DNA from: a virus
Direction: 5' to 3' (one strand)
IMG/VR virus record: IMGVR_UViG_3300042197_002006
Location: 1 to 25,213 of that record
DNA: 25,213 bases
The notes under the pieces were generated by a model, which was not told the origin of the DNA, ran no database searches, and worked only from the letters and a program-made list of their open reading frames with translations. The translations under genes and the position numbers were made by a program. Every line of letters begins with the position of its first letter. Position 1 is the first letter of the stretch. This document shows, one piece after another, positions 15,561-23,738 of the stretch.

Positions 15561-16408
15561 GACTTAATATATTCAGCATACTTTTCCTGATTATTAATAA
15601 TGTATTCTGGGTAAGAATCATCAATGGGAACAGCATTAAGACGATTTGATCTTCCAATGGGATCTAGTCCTTCTTCAATTCTTTGCTCCATATTATCAAC
15701 ATTAGAAGAAATATTATTTTCTGTATGCTCGTATGAAGCAAGTTTTAGGCGAACATTATCTGCATCACCCAAGAAACTGAAATGCCATCCAGCATTTTCA
15801 ATCAGATATGCCTTTCTCCAATCGGTACGTAAACGATCTACAGTGGTTGTCTTCAAATGCTTGAAGGTAGAAAGTCTTGTCCCTTTCCAATTCTCTTCGT
15901 ACAAATAGTTGAGTTTGAAATAGAACGCTCTTTGTAGAGCAACATAATTACATGTTGGATCAAACCAATCCAGATCATCAATCACATATGGATTAATGAT
16001 TTCATCCGCATCACTTGTCATCACAATGTCATCATCAGTTGCCCCCGCTTTAACAAGTCCGTAAGCACTGCATTCACGATTGTAAACAGCTCTCTGAAAA
16101 CGAATAGGGAGATCAATGTAACGTGTTCCGCTTTCGTCAGTTGTGCTATAGTCAGTGTGAAAAGGTTTCTTAACAAGATATTGGCTAAAGTCATTAGGAA
16201 TTTCTTCAGTAATATTGTGAATGATCTTGTCATTGAACTTACCAAATCTATCTTTATTTTCTTGATAGAACAATGGTTTCTCATTTCCACTTACTGTAAA
16301 AGGAGATTCAGTCAAAACGAAATAATCAACAACATCGTTTAGAATATTGAGACGAAGATCCAACAAATCCAATTCATTGAAAAAAATGAACGAATCAAAT
16401 ACTTTCAT
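15551..16408 (-). CDS. Glycosyltransferase family 17
   Basis: The 285-residue protein is a clear GT17 (PF04724-like) member. It starts with FDSFIFFNELDLLDLRL (residues 4-20) and VDYFVLTES (27-35), has the DxD site in MTSDADEI (129-136), and GWHFSFLGD (206-214) followed by a helix ending in SYEHTE. The best known member is eukaryotic MGAT3, which adds bisecting GlcNAc in beta-1,4 linkage. Bacterial and viral members occur in surface-glycan clusters and their sugars are mostly unknown. The start is set by the leading beta-strand. It lacks the membrane anchor of the eukaryotic enzyme. Confidence 0.85.
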   Translation of the reverse strand: MKVFDSFIFFNELDLLDLRLNILNDVVDYFVLTESPFTVSGNEKPLFYQENKDRFGKFNDKIIHNITEEIPNDFSQYLVKKPFHTDYSTTDESGTRYIDLPIRFQRAVYNRECSAYGLVKAGATDDDIVMTSDADEIINPYVIDDLDWFDPTCNYVALQRAFYFKLNYLYEENWKGTRLSTFKHLKTTTVDRLRTDWRKAYLIENAGWHFSFLGDADNVRLKLASYEHTENNISSNVDNMEQRIEEGLDPIGRSNRLNAVPIDDSYPEYIINNQEKYAEYIKSWN

Positions 16409-16411
16409 AGT

Positions 16412-17116
16412 TTAACCTTTGTAAATGACTTCTAGACAACGCTTTTCTCTACTGCCAGTAAATCCACCTTCAATATAAGGGATAAGTCTATCCATATCAA
16501 CTGCAGTTGGATCAACCCACCAATCTTCAAATGGATCATTACCAACATTAGAAACATTCTTAGCAATCAAAACATATCCAAGAGATTCTAGTAAATCAAT
16601 TTGTTCTTGTTGAACATGAGGATCTTGTCCGATGTAAATTGCAGTTTCAAAACAAATTACAGAAAATCTATAGTCATTGTGAGGAAGTGCCTTGAGAGAA
16701 TCCAAAGTCTGTTGTGCTGGTTCAATGTCAACCTGTAAGAAATCAATTTGCTTAGGAAAATTATACTCTTTTAAGATCTTTGAATAATCTGCCTTTGTAG
16801 CATCTTCACATAGGCAAGGATTTTTTCTTTTGGATACATAACTGTTCCAACCTGGTTCCAACCACTCAAAAGCAATACCAGTCCAATCGTATTGAGATTC
16901 TAAAAGATAAGTGTTATTGATTCCAATACCATCAGCACCACCAATTTCAAGGTATGTGCCATTTCTTTTACCGTCAAGAACACTCAAAACAAAAATGTCT
17001 TGAAGAGACTGTGAGTAGTTTTGCTCAATATTTTCTGCAGTATCAAATTTAACTCTAAGATTTTCGCAGTTCTCTTTAAAGTAAGTATTAGGATTTATAT
17101 ATTCTGGGTTAATCAT
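16412..17116 (-). CDS. FkbM-like methyltransferase, copy 2
   Basis: The 234-residue protein shows the FkbM subgroup pattern SQSLQDIFVLSVL (residues 35-47) and GTYLEIGGADGIGINNTYLLE (53-73, SAM site), followed by WTGIAFEW. Start choice: ATG at 17116 has a GGAG six bases upstream and overlaps the previous stop as TAATG, whereas a frame extending to 17128 would begin with TTG. The C-terminal half contains QVDIEPAQQTLDSL, where this family usually has DxEGxE; the loss of the Gly may change the active site. It differs strongly from copy 1, so the two are not a recent duplication. Confidence 0.7.
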   Translation of the reverse strand: MINPEYINPNTYFKENCENLRVKFDTAENIEQNYSQSLQDIFVLSVLDGKRNGTYLEIGGADGIGINNTYLLESQYDWTGIAFEWLEPGWNSYVSKRKNPCLCEDATKADYSKILKEYNFPKQIDFLQVDIEPAQQTLDSLKALPHNDYRFSVICFETAIYIGQDPHVQQEQIDLLESLGYVLIAKNVSNVGNDPFEDWWVDPTAVDMDRLIPYIEGGFTGSREKRCLEVIYKG

Positions 17117-18108
17117 TAGTTTCTCCAATAATCATAGATGTTCTTAGTGACTTCATAGTCCATTTTTTTAACTTTTCTATTTGGTTGAGTCATAGCCCAA
17201 ACAAATACACTTTCAATTAAATCATAGAGATTAGTTTCATCCCTAAAGTTTAGCATAGTTTTTGCTTTTGTATGATCACAATAAGCATGTTTTACTTCGT
17301 GACGTGGTTCACCATATTCAATTGGAACCTCATATCCATATTTTTTAGCAATCGACTGAACAGTTTTAGCAACTTCATTTAATGAAAAGTACTTATCTGC
17401 TCCGATATTAAATGTCTCTCCGTCAAAATCAGTGAGAAGTTTATCAAATGGTTCCATGTAATATTTGATATCAGAGAAAGCACGAGTCTGTTCTCCATCT
17501 CCATAAACAAGAATTGGTTCTCCATTCAATGCCTTACGAATAAAAATACCAATCACATTACGATACTTATCCCAAATGTTCTGGTATACTCCCAAAACAT
17601 TGTGAGGACGAACAATGTTATAACGAAGTCCAAATTGCTCATGTGCCAGTTTTAAGTCACACTCTACAGCATACTTAGCGATACCATATGGATCAATTGG
17701 TTGTGGTTTTTTGTCCTCAGTGAATGGAGGTTCCTGCTCACCATAAACAGCCATACTTGAAGTGAAGATTACCTTTGTATCATGAGCAATGCACTCATTA
17801 ATTAAATTTGCAGAGCAAACCAAATTATTACGATAGTTAAAATTACGAATAAAAGGAGACAATCCTTCTGCAGCATAAGCGGCAAAATGAACTAGAATTT
17901 CTGGTTTATGTTCTTCAAAGAGTTCTACAACTTTTTTCCTTTTTTCAAGGTTGAGTTTTACAAAAGTAAAATTTTCTCCCTTGGGCACAAATGCTTTGTA
18001 TCCCCCAGAGAGATCATCAATACCAATAACTTGATGATTATTTTGAATTAGGTGTCTTGTATAATTTGCGCCTAGAAGTCCAGCGCATCCAGTTACAAAT
18101 ATTTTCAT
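17116..18108 (-). CDS. GalE-like NDP-sugar 4-epimerase (extended SDR)
   Basis: The 330-residue protein is an extended short-chain dehydrogenase/reductase. It carries the NAD motif TGCAGLLG (residues 6-13), HFAAYAA (74-80), catalytic TSSMAVYG (116-123) and Y141xxxK145 in YGIAKYAVE, and VYGDGEQTRAFSDI. It resembles UDP-glucose 4-epimerases, which swap the C4 hydroxyl (Glc to Gal). Cluster variants often act on other NDP-hexoses, so the substrate is not fixed by motifs. ATGA overlap with the fucosyltransferase-like gene sets the start. The unusual Cys after the first Gly (GCAG) is seen in some relatives and does not break the motif. Confidence 0.8.
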   Translation of the reverse strand: MKIFVTGCAGLLGANYTRHLIQNNHQVIGIDDLSGGYKAFVPKGENFTFVKLNLEKRKKVVELFEEHKPEILVHFAAYAAEGLSPFIRNFNYRNNLVCSANLINECIAHDTKVIFTSSMAVYGEQEPPFTEDKKPQPIDPYGIAKYAVECDLKLAHEQFGLRYNIVRPHNVLGVYQNIWDKYRNVIGIFIRKALNGEPILVYGDGEQTRAFSDIKYYMEPFDKLLTDFDGETFNIGADKYFSLNEVAKTVQSIAKKYGYEVPIEYGEPRHEVKHAYCDHTKAKTMLNFRDETNLYDLIESVFVWAMTQPNRKVKKMDYEVTKNIYDYWRN

Positions 18109-18935
18109 TCTGGCAATTGATATTCTAACATTAATTTTCTTTGTTCAGTATCATTTAGCCAACTACAAGGATATACTGGAATATATCCCTGCAATTCTAC
18201 CTCATAAACTGTAACATCTGTATTACACAGCATAGAGCAATTTAAATGCTCTGTCAAGTATGCACTAGATGCAAAAAGATTTTTGATATTCTTTGAGCAT
18301 AATGCTGCTGATACTGCAAAAGTTCCAACTCCACCAGTTGCTAGATTTTTTGCTGCTAATAGAGTTGCATAGTCTTCAGCAATAGATAAAGACTGAAATT
18401 TTAATCTATCAATCTTTTTCAATTCAGGAACAACTGGATTATTATTTTCAGGTTCTGCAACAACGATTACGTTTCCAAAATCCTCAATCAAAGCAAGATA
18501 GTATGACAAAGGATTCTGAACATAGTTATGTGGTTCCTCTTTTGAATATTCATGGGCAATGATATCTCCGCCACGAATATGAATGACTAGAGTATCATCA
18601 TCAAATGGTTCTAATTCAGGAACTTTGAGGTGTGGGTAAATGTAGTCTTTACACACTCTTCTCATATTTGAATATGCATGATCTTTACTCACACCAATCT
18701 CATTCCCACCATCAAGAGTTTTATTACCACAATTTACAATTGGTTCCCAAGTATAAAATCTACCAGATCCAGAGTCTTGATTTTCTCCAAATGTAATAGA
18801 AAATTTGTCAAGGATTTCATGATCTAGAGATTGAGAAAAAGTATTCTTTGTTGCTTCAGCTAACATAATAGCATTAGCAGTTTGTTGAATATTATTACCA
18901 ACTCTCCCCGACCAATGAGAAACTGAATACGTCAT
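18105..18935 (-). CDS. Fucosyltransferase-superfamily-like protein
   Basis: The 276-residue protein carries the two hallmarks of the GT-B fucosyltransferase superfamily: GRVGNNIQQTANAI near the N-terminus (residues 10-23) and HIRGGD (119-124), the GDP-sugar pocket. The C-terminal motif TGGVGTFAVSAAL replaces the NSSxSWWGA of GT11. This suggests a separate branch, closer in outline to bacterial O-antigen fucosyltransferases and GT23-like proteins than to the two GT11 copies. Donor may be GDP-fucose or GDP-L-galactose. Both ends overlap neighbours as ATGA. Confidence 0.6.
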   Translation of the reverse strand: MTYSVSHWSGRVGNNIQQTANAIMLAEATKNTFSQSLDHEILDKFSITFGENQDSGSGRFYTWEPIVNCGNKTLDGGNEIGVSKDHAYSNMRRVCKDYIYPHLKVPELEPFDDDTLVIHIRGGDIIAHEYSKEEPHNYVQNPLSYYLALIEDFGNVIVVAEPENNNPVVPELKKIDRLKFQSLSIAEDYATLLAAKNLATGGVGTFAVSAALCSKNIKNLFASSAYLTEHLNCSMLCNTDVTVYEVELQGYIPVYPCSWLNDTEQRKLMLEYQLPE

Positions 18936-19513
18936 TGAGTAAATTCAACCTCTTTTCTTGTAATATACAGACAAAGGCAGTCCTCTTCTAAAGAATCTAA
19001 AGACAACTGATGAACATCAAAGTTGGTAAAGCAATCAACAACGTTTTCTACAGTAATATCTTCCCAGTCTTCTGCATGAGTTGTGCCAAAAAGTCGAAGA
19101 TCATCAACCAAGATTAGTCCAGCATCTGGTTTGTAAAGTTCATCAATTGCTTTACACTCTTCTAGAAGAGGAACATCCTTTTCTCCCTTTGAAGTGCATC
19201 CATTCGAAAAATGTCCATCAAGCCAAAACACACACTTTTCAGTCTCATCAAACTGTTTTAGTAACTCTGGAATCACATTTGTACTGTCTCCGTAATGAGC
19301 TTTAACATTTCCATAGGCTGGATGTGTTGCAAGAAAATGATTATAGAGATCCATTGAAATCTCAATGGTATGAAACTGTTTGAAATACGGTTGCATATTT
19401 CTAACAGTATCCCCCATATATGTTCCAGTCTCTACGCAAATTGGATATTCATCTGCATCGATATCAAAATGTTCTACGACTTTATTCAGTTTTTCAACAG
19501 TTAACATTGGCAT
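18932..19513 (-). CDS. Class I SAM methyltransferase-like protein
   Basis: The 193-residue protein has a Rossmann-type SAM motif, ICVETGTYMGDTV (residues 25-37), then HTIEIS (48-53), GDS (75-77), and FWLDGHFSNG (96-105) followed by LILVDDLRLFG. This layout is that of small class I methyltransferases that occur next to capsule and LPS genes. The acceptor is not known. Its ATG overlaps the previous stop as TAATG and its stop overlaps the next ATG, so it is embedded in the operon. Confidence 0.65.
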   Translation of the reverse strand: MPMLTVEKLNKVVEHFDIDADEYPICVETGTYMGDTVRNMQPYFKQFHTIEISMDLYNHFLATHPAYGNVKAHYGDSTNVIPELLKQFDETEKCVFWLDGHFSNGCTSKGEKDVPLLEECKAIDELYKPDAGLILVDDLRLFGTTHAEDWEDITVENVVDCFTNFDVHQLSLDSLEEDCLCLYITRKEVEFTQ

Positions 19514-20364
19514 TAGATGTACTCCTTTTTCATTTCATCAAAAACTTTTGCAATACCCTTATCAAGGGTTGTTTGGGGCATCCACCAACCAGTGATGTAA
19601 TTATCTGCCTCATTCCTCTTGTCCATCTGGACACTATCCTTAGCAACTCCAGGTTTAATTTTTACATCAAACCTTTCAATTAGATTGAATTGTCCCTGAA
19701 TAATTTCAGCAACACTCTTGATAGAATCATTTCTAAAAGAAGTAATGTGAAGAGGATCCGTTGGTTTGAAGTCAGAGTAACAATTCATAATTGTTTCCAA
19801 TGCTTCACAGCAATCTTCTGCATATAGGAACTGTCTTTCTTCAGTTCCATCAGTCATCATTTCAAACTCACCTTCCTCAAATCCTCTCCGAATAAAGTCT
19901 GTAATGACGTGAGACTTTTCAGCATCTTTTTCTACACCATAGACATTCCAGAACTTTACAGTTAATCCACCAAGAGTCTGAGTATAAAGTTCTCCGACTC
20001 TCTTTAATACCCCATACGGAGAATAACTCATGTTACTCATCTGAGACGAAGCAAATACAAATGGTTTACGATATTCAGCAAGATACTGAAATACGTTTGC
20101 CATCAATCTTGTGTTATTATTAATGAAATCATAGGTATGCTGATACTTCTTTAGATACCTAGATCCACCAACATCAAATGCCAAGAAGAATACAAAGTCT
20201 GCAAGACGAATATCATGCATCAATTTAGAATTAGGAATCTTTGTAAGATCTTGATCTTCACCATTTACAACATCAAACTCAGTAACTTCATGTCCTTTAT
20301 TGCGGAGATACTCCGTCAAGTAGGCACCAATCTGTCCACTTGAACCTAAAATAGTGATTTTCAT
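19513..20364 (-). CDS. NAD-dependent epimerase/dehydratase (extended SDR)
   Basis: The 283-residue SDR has the cofactor loop GSSGQIG (residues 7-13), a catalytic SSQMS with Y117xxxK121 in YGVLKRVGE, and KFWNVYGVEKD, the substrate-side motif. It is shorter than GalE. The LAFDVGGSRYLKKY segment, where many SDRs have HLAA, is unusual. It could be an epimerase, a dehydratase or a 4-reductase acting on a GDP- or dTDP-sugar; I cannot choose. It directly follows the GDP-mannose 3,5-epimerase gene with a two-base gap, so a GDP-sugar substrate is plausible. Confidence 0.7.
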   Translation of the reverse strand: MKITILGSSGQIGAYLTEYLRNKGHEVTEFDVVNGEDQDLTKIPNSKLMHDIRLADFVFFLAFDVGGSRYLKKYQHTYDFINNNTRLMANVFQYLAEYRKPFVFASSQMSNMSYSPYGVLKRVGELYTQTLGGLTVKFWNVYGVEKDAEKSHVITDFIRRGFEEGEFEMMTDGTEERQFLYAEDCCEALETIMNCYSDFKPTDPLHITSFRNDSIKSVAEIIQGQFNLIERFDVKIKPGVAKDSVQMDKRNEADNYITGWWMPQTTLDKGIAKVFDEMKKEYI

Positions 20365-20366
20365 AA

Positions 20367-21443
20367 TTAAACAGGATGGTGAAATGGACGATACTCAATT
20401 TCAGAAATTTGAGATTGAATCCAAGTGTATGTCTTACGAATACCTTCTTCAAGAGATTGCGAGTAATCCCAACCAAGTTTCTCACGAATTAGATCATTAT
20501 TGGAATTACGTCCCCGAACTCCAAGAGGAGCATCCAGTTTATGTCGAGTTTGTACAGGTTTGCCAGCAACCTTTGCGGCAGTTTCAACAAGTTGATTGAT
20601 AGTAACCATCTCTTCAGAACCAATATTCACAGGTCCAATAAAATCAGAATCCATCAAACGACGAGTTGCCTCAATACACTCATCAATATAAAGGAAAGAT
20701 CGTGTTTGCAATCCATCTCCCCAAACTTCAATTGCACCGCCAACTTCAGGTAGATAAGCTACTTTACGACAGATTGCTGCGGGAGCTTTTTCACGTCCAC
20801 CATTCCACGTTCCTTCAGGTCCAAAGATATTGTGGTAGCGAGCAACCCTAACAGGGATGTCGTGATTACGATGGTAAGCGAAGTATAAACGTTCAGAGAA
20901 GAGTTTTTCCCATCCATACTCCGAATCTGGGTTTGCTGGATATGCGGATTCTTCACGGCAATCAGGATTATCAGGATCGAGTTGATTGTGCTCTGGATAC
21001 ATGCAAGCAGAACCAGAATAGAAAATCTTAGTTTTGTTTATCTCTTTCAATTCGTTAAACTGACGTACAGATTCCAGTACATTCAAATTAATAGTCACTG
21101 AATTATGCATGATGTCAGCATCATTTTCCCCAGTGAATACGAAACCTGCACCACCCATATCAGCTGCAAACTGATAGATCTCATCAAAAGGTTCTAAAAA
21201 TTTATCTACAATTGATGCATAAAAATTATTGTACGGACCTGCGTAACGAATACAACGTTGAACAAATCTCAAGTCCCTCAGATCTCCAAGAATGAATTCA
21301 TTTGCTTCACTCACAGAATATTCAGGGTACTTAAGATCTACACCACGAACCCAATAACCTTCTGCTCGTAGTCTTTTTACCATGTGGCTGCCAATGAAAC
21401 CACCAGCACCAAGAACAAGTGCTGTTTTCTTATAGTCACTCAT
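20367..21443 (-). CDS. gme: GDP-mannose 3,5-epimerase
   Basis: The 358-residue enzyme matches GME, which turns GDP-D-mannose into GDP-L-galactose (and GDP-L-gulose) by oxidation, double epimerisation and reduction. Landmarks are LGAGGFIGSH (residues 11-20), QFAADMGGAGF (91-101), the catalytic GSACMYPE (144-151) with Cys147, Y176xxxK180, and YHNIFGPEGTWNGGREKAP (203-221) containing the second acid/base Lys219. WGDGLQTRSFLYIDEC and GVRGRNSNN follow. The last two motifs are nearly identical to those in plant GME. It sits behind a 34-base gap with an AGGAG 14 bases before the ATG, too distant to be a typical ribosome site. Such enzymes occur in bacteria and phages as well as plants. Confidence 0.9.
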   Translation of the reverse strand: MSDYKKTALVLGAGGFIGSHMVKRLRAEGYWVRGVDLKYPEYSVSEANEFILGDLRDLRFVQRCIRYAGPYNNFYASIVDKFLEPFDEIYQFAADMGGAGFVFTGENDADIMHNSVTINLNVLESVRQFNELKEINKTKIFYSGSACMYPEHNQLDPDNPDCREESAYPANPDSEYGWEKLFSERLYFAYHRNHDIPVRVARYHNIFGPEGTWNGGREKAPAAICRKVAYLPEVGGAIEVWGDGLQTRSFLYIDECIEATRRLMDSDFIGPVNIGSEEMVTINQLVETAAKVAGKPVQTRHKLDAPLGVRGRNSNNDLIREKLGWDYSQSLEEGIRKTYTWIQSQISEIEYRPFHHPV

Positions 21444-21477
21444 AGATGAATAATTTACTCCTAGTATATATTGTACT

Positions 21478-22299
21478 TTATAAACAGGCAGTTTGCAAGC
21501 CTTCTTCTAAAGAAATCTGTTGCACAAATCCTAAAGATTTAAGTTTATCTGCATTCAAAGCAAAGTTTTTTGCCTGTGCTATTTGATTGAATTTCGGTGT
21601 TTCTACAGAAAGAAGTTCACTTTCACTCCCAAGATTTTTCTTTACCATTTCAATAATCTCTCTAAACGGCAAAGCAGTTCCACTTGCAATATTATAAATT
21701 TCATTGACTTCTCCTTTATCTATTACAAGTTTAAGTGCTCTACAAATATCGCTTACATGCATATAGTCTCGAAGTTGCATACCATCATCATATAAAGTGA
21801 TTGGTTCATTTTGTTTCATCAACTCAATCAAAAATCCAAGCACATTCTTTTTAGCAGAAATAGTTTTATCTTGTCCATAGACATTTGCAATTCTCAAAAT
21901 ACGATACTTAACGCCAAAAGTCTTACAGAATGAAATCAATAACTGCTCTGCTGTTCTTTTTGTAATGGAATAAAACCCTCTTGGATCACATGAATCGTCT
22001 TCTTTTGCGTAAACAATATCAGGACCGTAGACAAATCCAGTACTGACATAGTTAAAAACTAGATCATTATCTTTGCAATGCTGAAGTACATCTAAGAGCA
22101 CAGTAAGATTTGTATCTACATCTAAATGCAAATTGTCGAATACATTATAGTTTGAGATAGTACTGATTAAATATAAGATATTTTTAGATTCTGGTTCTCT
22201 CTTTTCCCTAGGTATTTGAATTACTTCTTCTGGAAACATGTCACAAAAAGTGCCTCCGATAAAACCAGTGGCACCATAAACAGAAATTTTATCAGACAT
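21478..22299 (-). CDS. Extended SDR, candidate 4-keto-sugar reductase
   Basis: The 273-residue SDR has YGATGFIGG (residues 8-16), an STGFVYG strand (86-92), and Y110xxxK114 in YSITKRTAE. It lies directly behind rmlB-rmlC, which is where RmlD (dTDP-4-keto-rhamnose reductase) usually sits, so reduction of the RmlC product is a reasonable role. The sequence is not classical RmlD, though, and resembles NAD-dependent epimerases more. ATG at 22299 gives an eight-base overlap with rmlC; a frame to 22329 would begin with TTG. Either dTDP-rhamnose or another 6-deoxyhexose could be its product. Confidence 0.7.
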   Translation of the reverse strand: MSDKISVYGATGFIGGTFCDMFPEEVIQIPREKREPESKNILYLISTISNYNVFDNLHLDVDTNLTVLLDVLQHCKDNDLVFNYVSTGFVYGPDIVYAKEDDSCDPRGFYSITKRTAEQLLISFCKTFGVKYRILRIANVYGQDKTISAKKNVLGFLIELMKQNEPITLYDDGMQLRDYMHVSDICRALKLVIDKGEVNEIYNIASGTALPFREIIEMVKKNLGSESELLSVETPKFNQIAQAKNFALNADKLKSLGFVQQISLEEGLQTACL

Positions 22300-22831
22300 A
22301 TTTTTCACAAGTAATAAATGTTTTGCCAAGTTTATCTTTTGGAGAAAGAATTGGATCTCCGTCTACCCCCCAATCAATATTAAGAACTGAATCATTCCAA
22401 AGAAGAGTTCTTTCATGTTCTGGATAATAATAATCAGTGATCTTATAGGTTACTTCAGCTTGATCAGATAAAACATAGAATCCATGAGCAAACCCAGCAG
22501 GAACCCAAACTTGTTTATCGTTAGAATCAAGTAAAATTTTTGCGTGTTTTCCAAAGGTAGAAGAAGAAACACGAAGATCTACAACTACATCTAGAACAAT
22601 ACCAGAAGTACAACGAACTAATTTTCCTTGAGGTTTTTCAACCTGATAATGAAGTCCTCTTAGAACTCCCTTTACTGACTGAGAATGATTATCTTGAACG
22701 AAGTTTTTTACACCTGTGATTTGTTCAAATTTTTTATCATTAAAGACTTCAATAAAGAATCCACGATCATCCTCAAACTTTTTGTTTGTGATGATATAAA
22801 CGTCTTTAAGAGTTGTTCCGATTGCATTCAT
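22292..22831 (-). CDS. rmlC: dTDP-4-dehydrorhamnose 3,5-epimerase
   Basis: The 179-residue cupin enzyme matches RmlC from end to end. It has FEDDRGFFIEVFN (residues 19-31), QDNHSQSVKGVLRGLHYQ (46-63, with catalytic His61), VVVDLR, VPAGFAHGF and YKITDYY. It epimerises C3 and C5 of dTDP-4-keto-6-deoxyglucose. Length is standard. It overlaps the end of rmlB by 26 bases; the start is supported by the family's N-terminal pattern rather than by a clear ribosome site. Confidence 0.92.
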   Translation of the reverse strand: MNAIGTTLKDVYIITNKKFEDDRGFFIEVFNDKKFEQITGVKNFVQDNHSQSVKGVLRGLHYQVEKPQGKLVRCTSGIVLDVVVDLRVSSSTFGKHAKILLDSNDKQVWVPAGFAHGFYVLSDQAEVTYKITDYYYPEHERTLLWNDSVLNIDWGVDGDPILSPKDKLGKTFITCEKYV

Positions 22832-23738
22832 ACCATTTAATAGTTTTTTCTAAACCTTCTTCAATGTTAAAACGAGGAGCCCATTTAATTTCATGACGTA
22901 TTTTGGTAATGCTTGTGGAATACCTACGATCATGTCCTGGACGATCTTGTACATATTCTATCATATCTTCATTCATGTTCAAATAATCAAGAATCATTCT
23001 GACTAGATCAATATTTTTTATCTCACACTCTCCGCCAATATTATATTTCTGTCCTACTCTTCCACGACTCCAAACTTCAACAAGTGCTTCGCAATGATCT
23101 TGAACATACAACCAATCACGAATTTGTTTACCATCTCCATAGATAGGAACTTTTTTACCTTCAAGCAAATTAAGAATTGTTTGTGGAATTAGTTTTTCTT
23201 TATATTGTCTAGGTCCATAGTTGTTTGAGCAATTAGTGATAATTGTAGGTAATCCATATGTGTTGTGGAATGCATTTACAAAATGATCGCTAGATGCCTT
23301 TGATGCAGAATAGGGATTGCGGGGATTGTAGTTTGATTTTTCAGTAAAAGAATCTTCCTCTATGGTTCCATAAACCTCATCAGTTGAGATATGCATGAAA
23401 CGATCAACTTCATACTTCAGAGAAAGTTTAAGTAGATTGACTGTCCCATTAATATTGGTATGAATAAACTGAGCACAATCTTTAATTGAATTATCTACAT
23501 GACTCTCTGCTGCTAGATGGAAAACTGTTTTTGGTTTATATTTTTTGAAAATATATTCGCAGTTATGTTCGTCAGCAATATCTGTTGTATAAAGTATAAC
23601 AGGATCTGGAATATTGTGCCAATCAGCAGCATAAGTCAGGTTGTCAACACAAATAATCTTATCTTCCACAGTACTAACCAAGTGATGTAGAAGATTACTC
23701 CCAATAAATCCTGCCCCACCCGTAACTAAAATTGTCAT
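22806..23738 (-). CDS. rmlB: dTDP-glucose 4,6-dehydratase
   Basis: The 310-residue enzyme has VTGGAGFIGSN (residues 5-15), HLAAESHVDNSI (74-85), the dehydratase triad T119-D120-E121 in STDEVYG with Y143xxxK147, NCSNNYGPRQ and DRPGHDRRYS. These are the RmlB signatures. It makes dTDP-4-keto-6-deoxyglucose, the branch point for rhamnose and many deoxysugars. It may also feed the C-methyltransferase and, if that enzyme accepts dTDP, the E1-type dehydrase. No rmlA (glucose-1-phosphate thymidylyltransferase) is seen, so dTDP-glucose would have to come from the host. The start overlaps the preceding gene as ATGA. Confidence 0.92.
   Translation of the reverse strand: MTILVTGGAGFIGSNLLHHLVSTVEDKIICVDNLTYAADWHNIPDPVILYTTDIADEHNCEYIFKKYKPKTVFHLAAESHVDNSIKDCAQFIHTNINGTVNLLKLSLKYEVDRFMHISTDEVYGTIEEDSFTEKSNYNPRNPYSASKASSDHFVNAFHNTYGLPTIITNCSNNYGPRQYKEKLIPQTILNLLEGKKVPIYGDGKQIRDWLYVQDHCEALVEVWSRGRVGQKYNIGGECEIKNIDLVRMILDYLNMNEDMIEYVQDRPGHDRRYSTSITKIRHEIKWAPRFNIEEGLEKTIKWYECNRNNS

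Noticed and set aside
21444-21477. Promoter or terminator in the 34-base gap before the GDP-mannose epimerase gene
   Set aside because: There is an A/T-rich stretch and a distant AGGAG, but no -35/-10 pair and no hairpin with a T-run.
22299-22329. Longer N-termini starting with TTG at 22329, and likewise at 24247, 17128, 10989, 8675 and 24955
   Set aside because: All rely on TTG. In each case an ATG a few codons inside fits the neighbouring stop codon or a ribosome site better.
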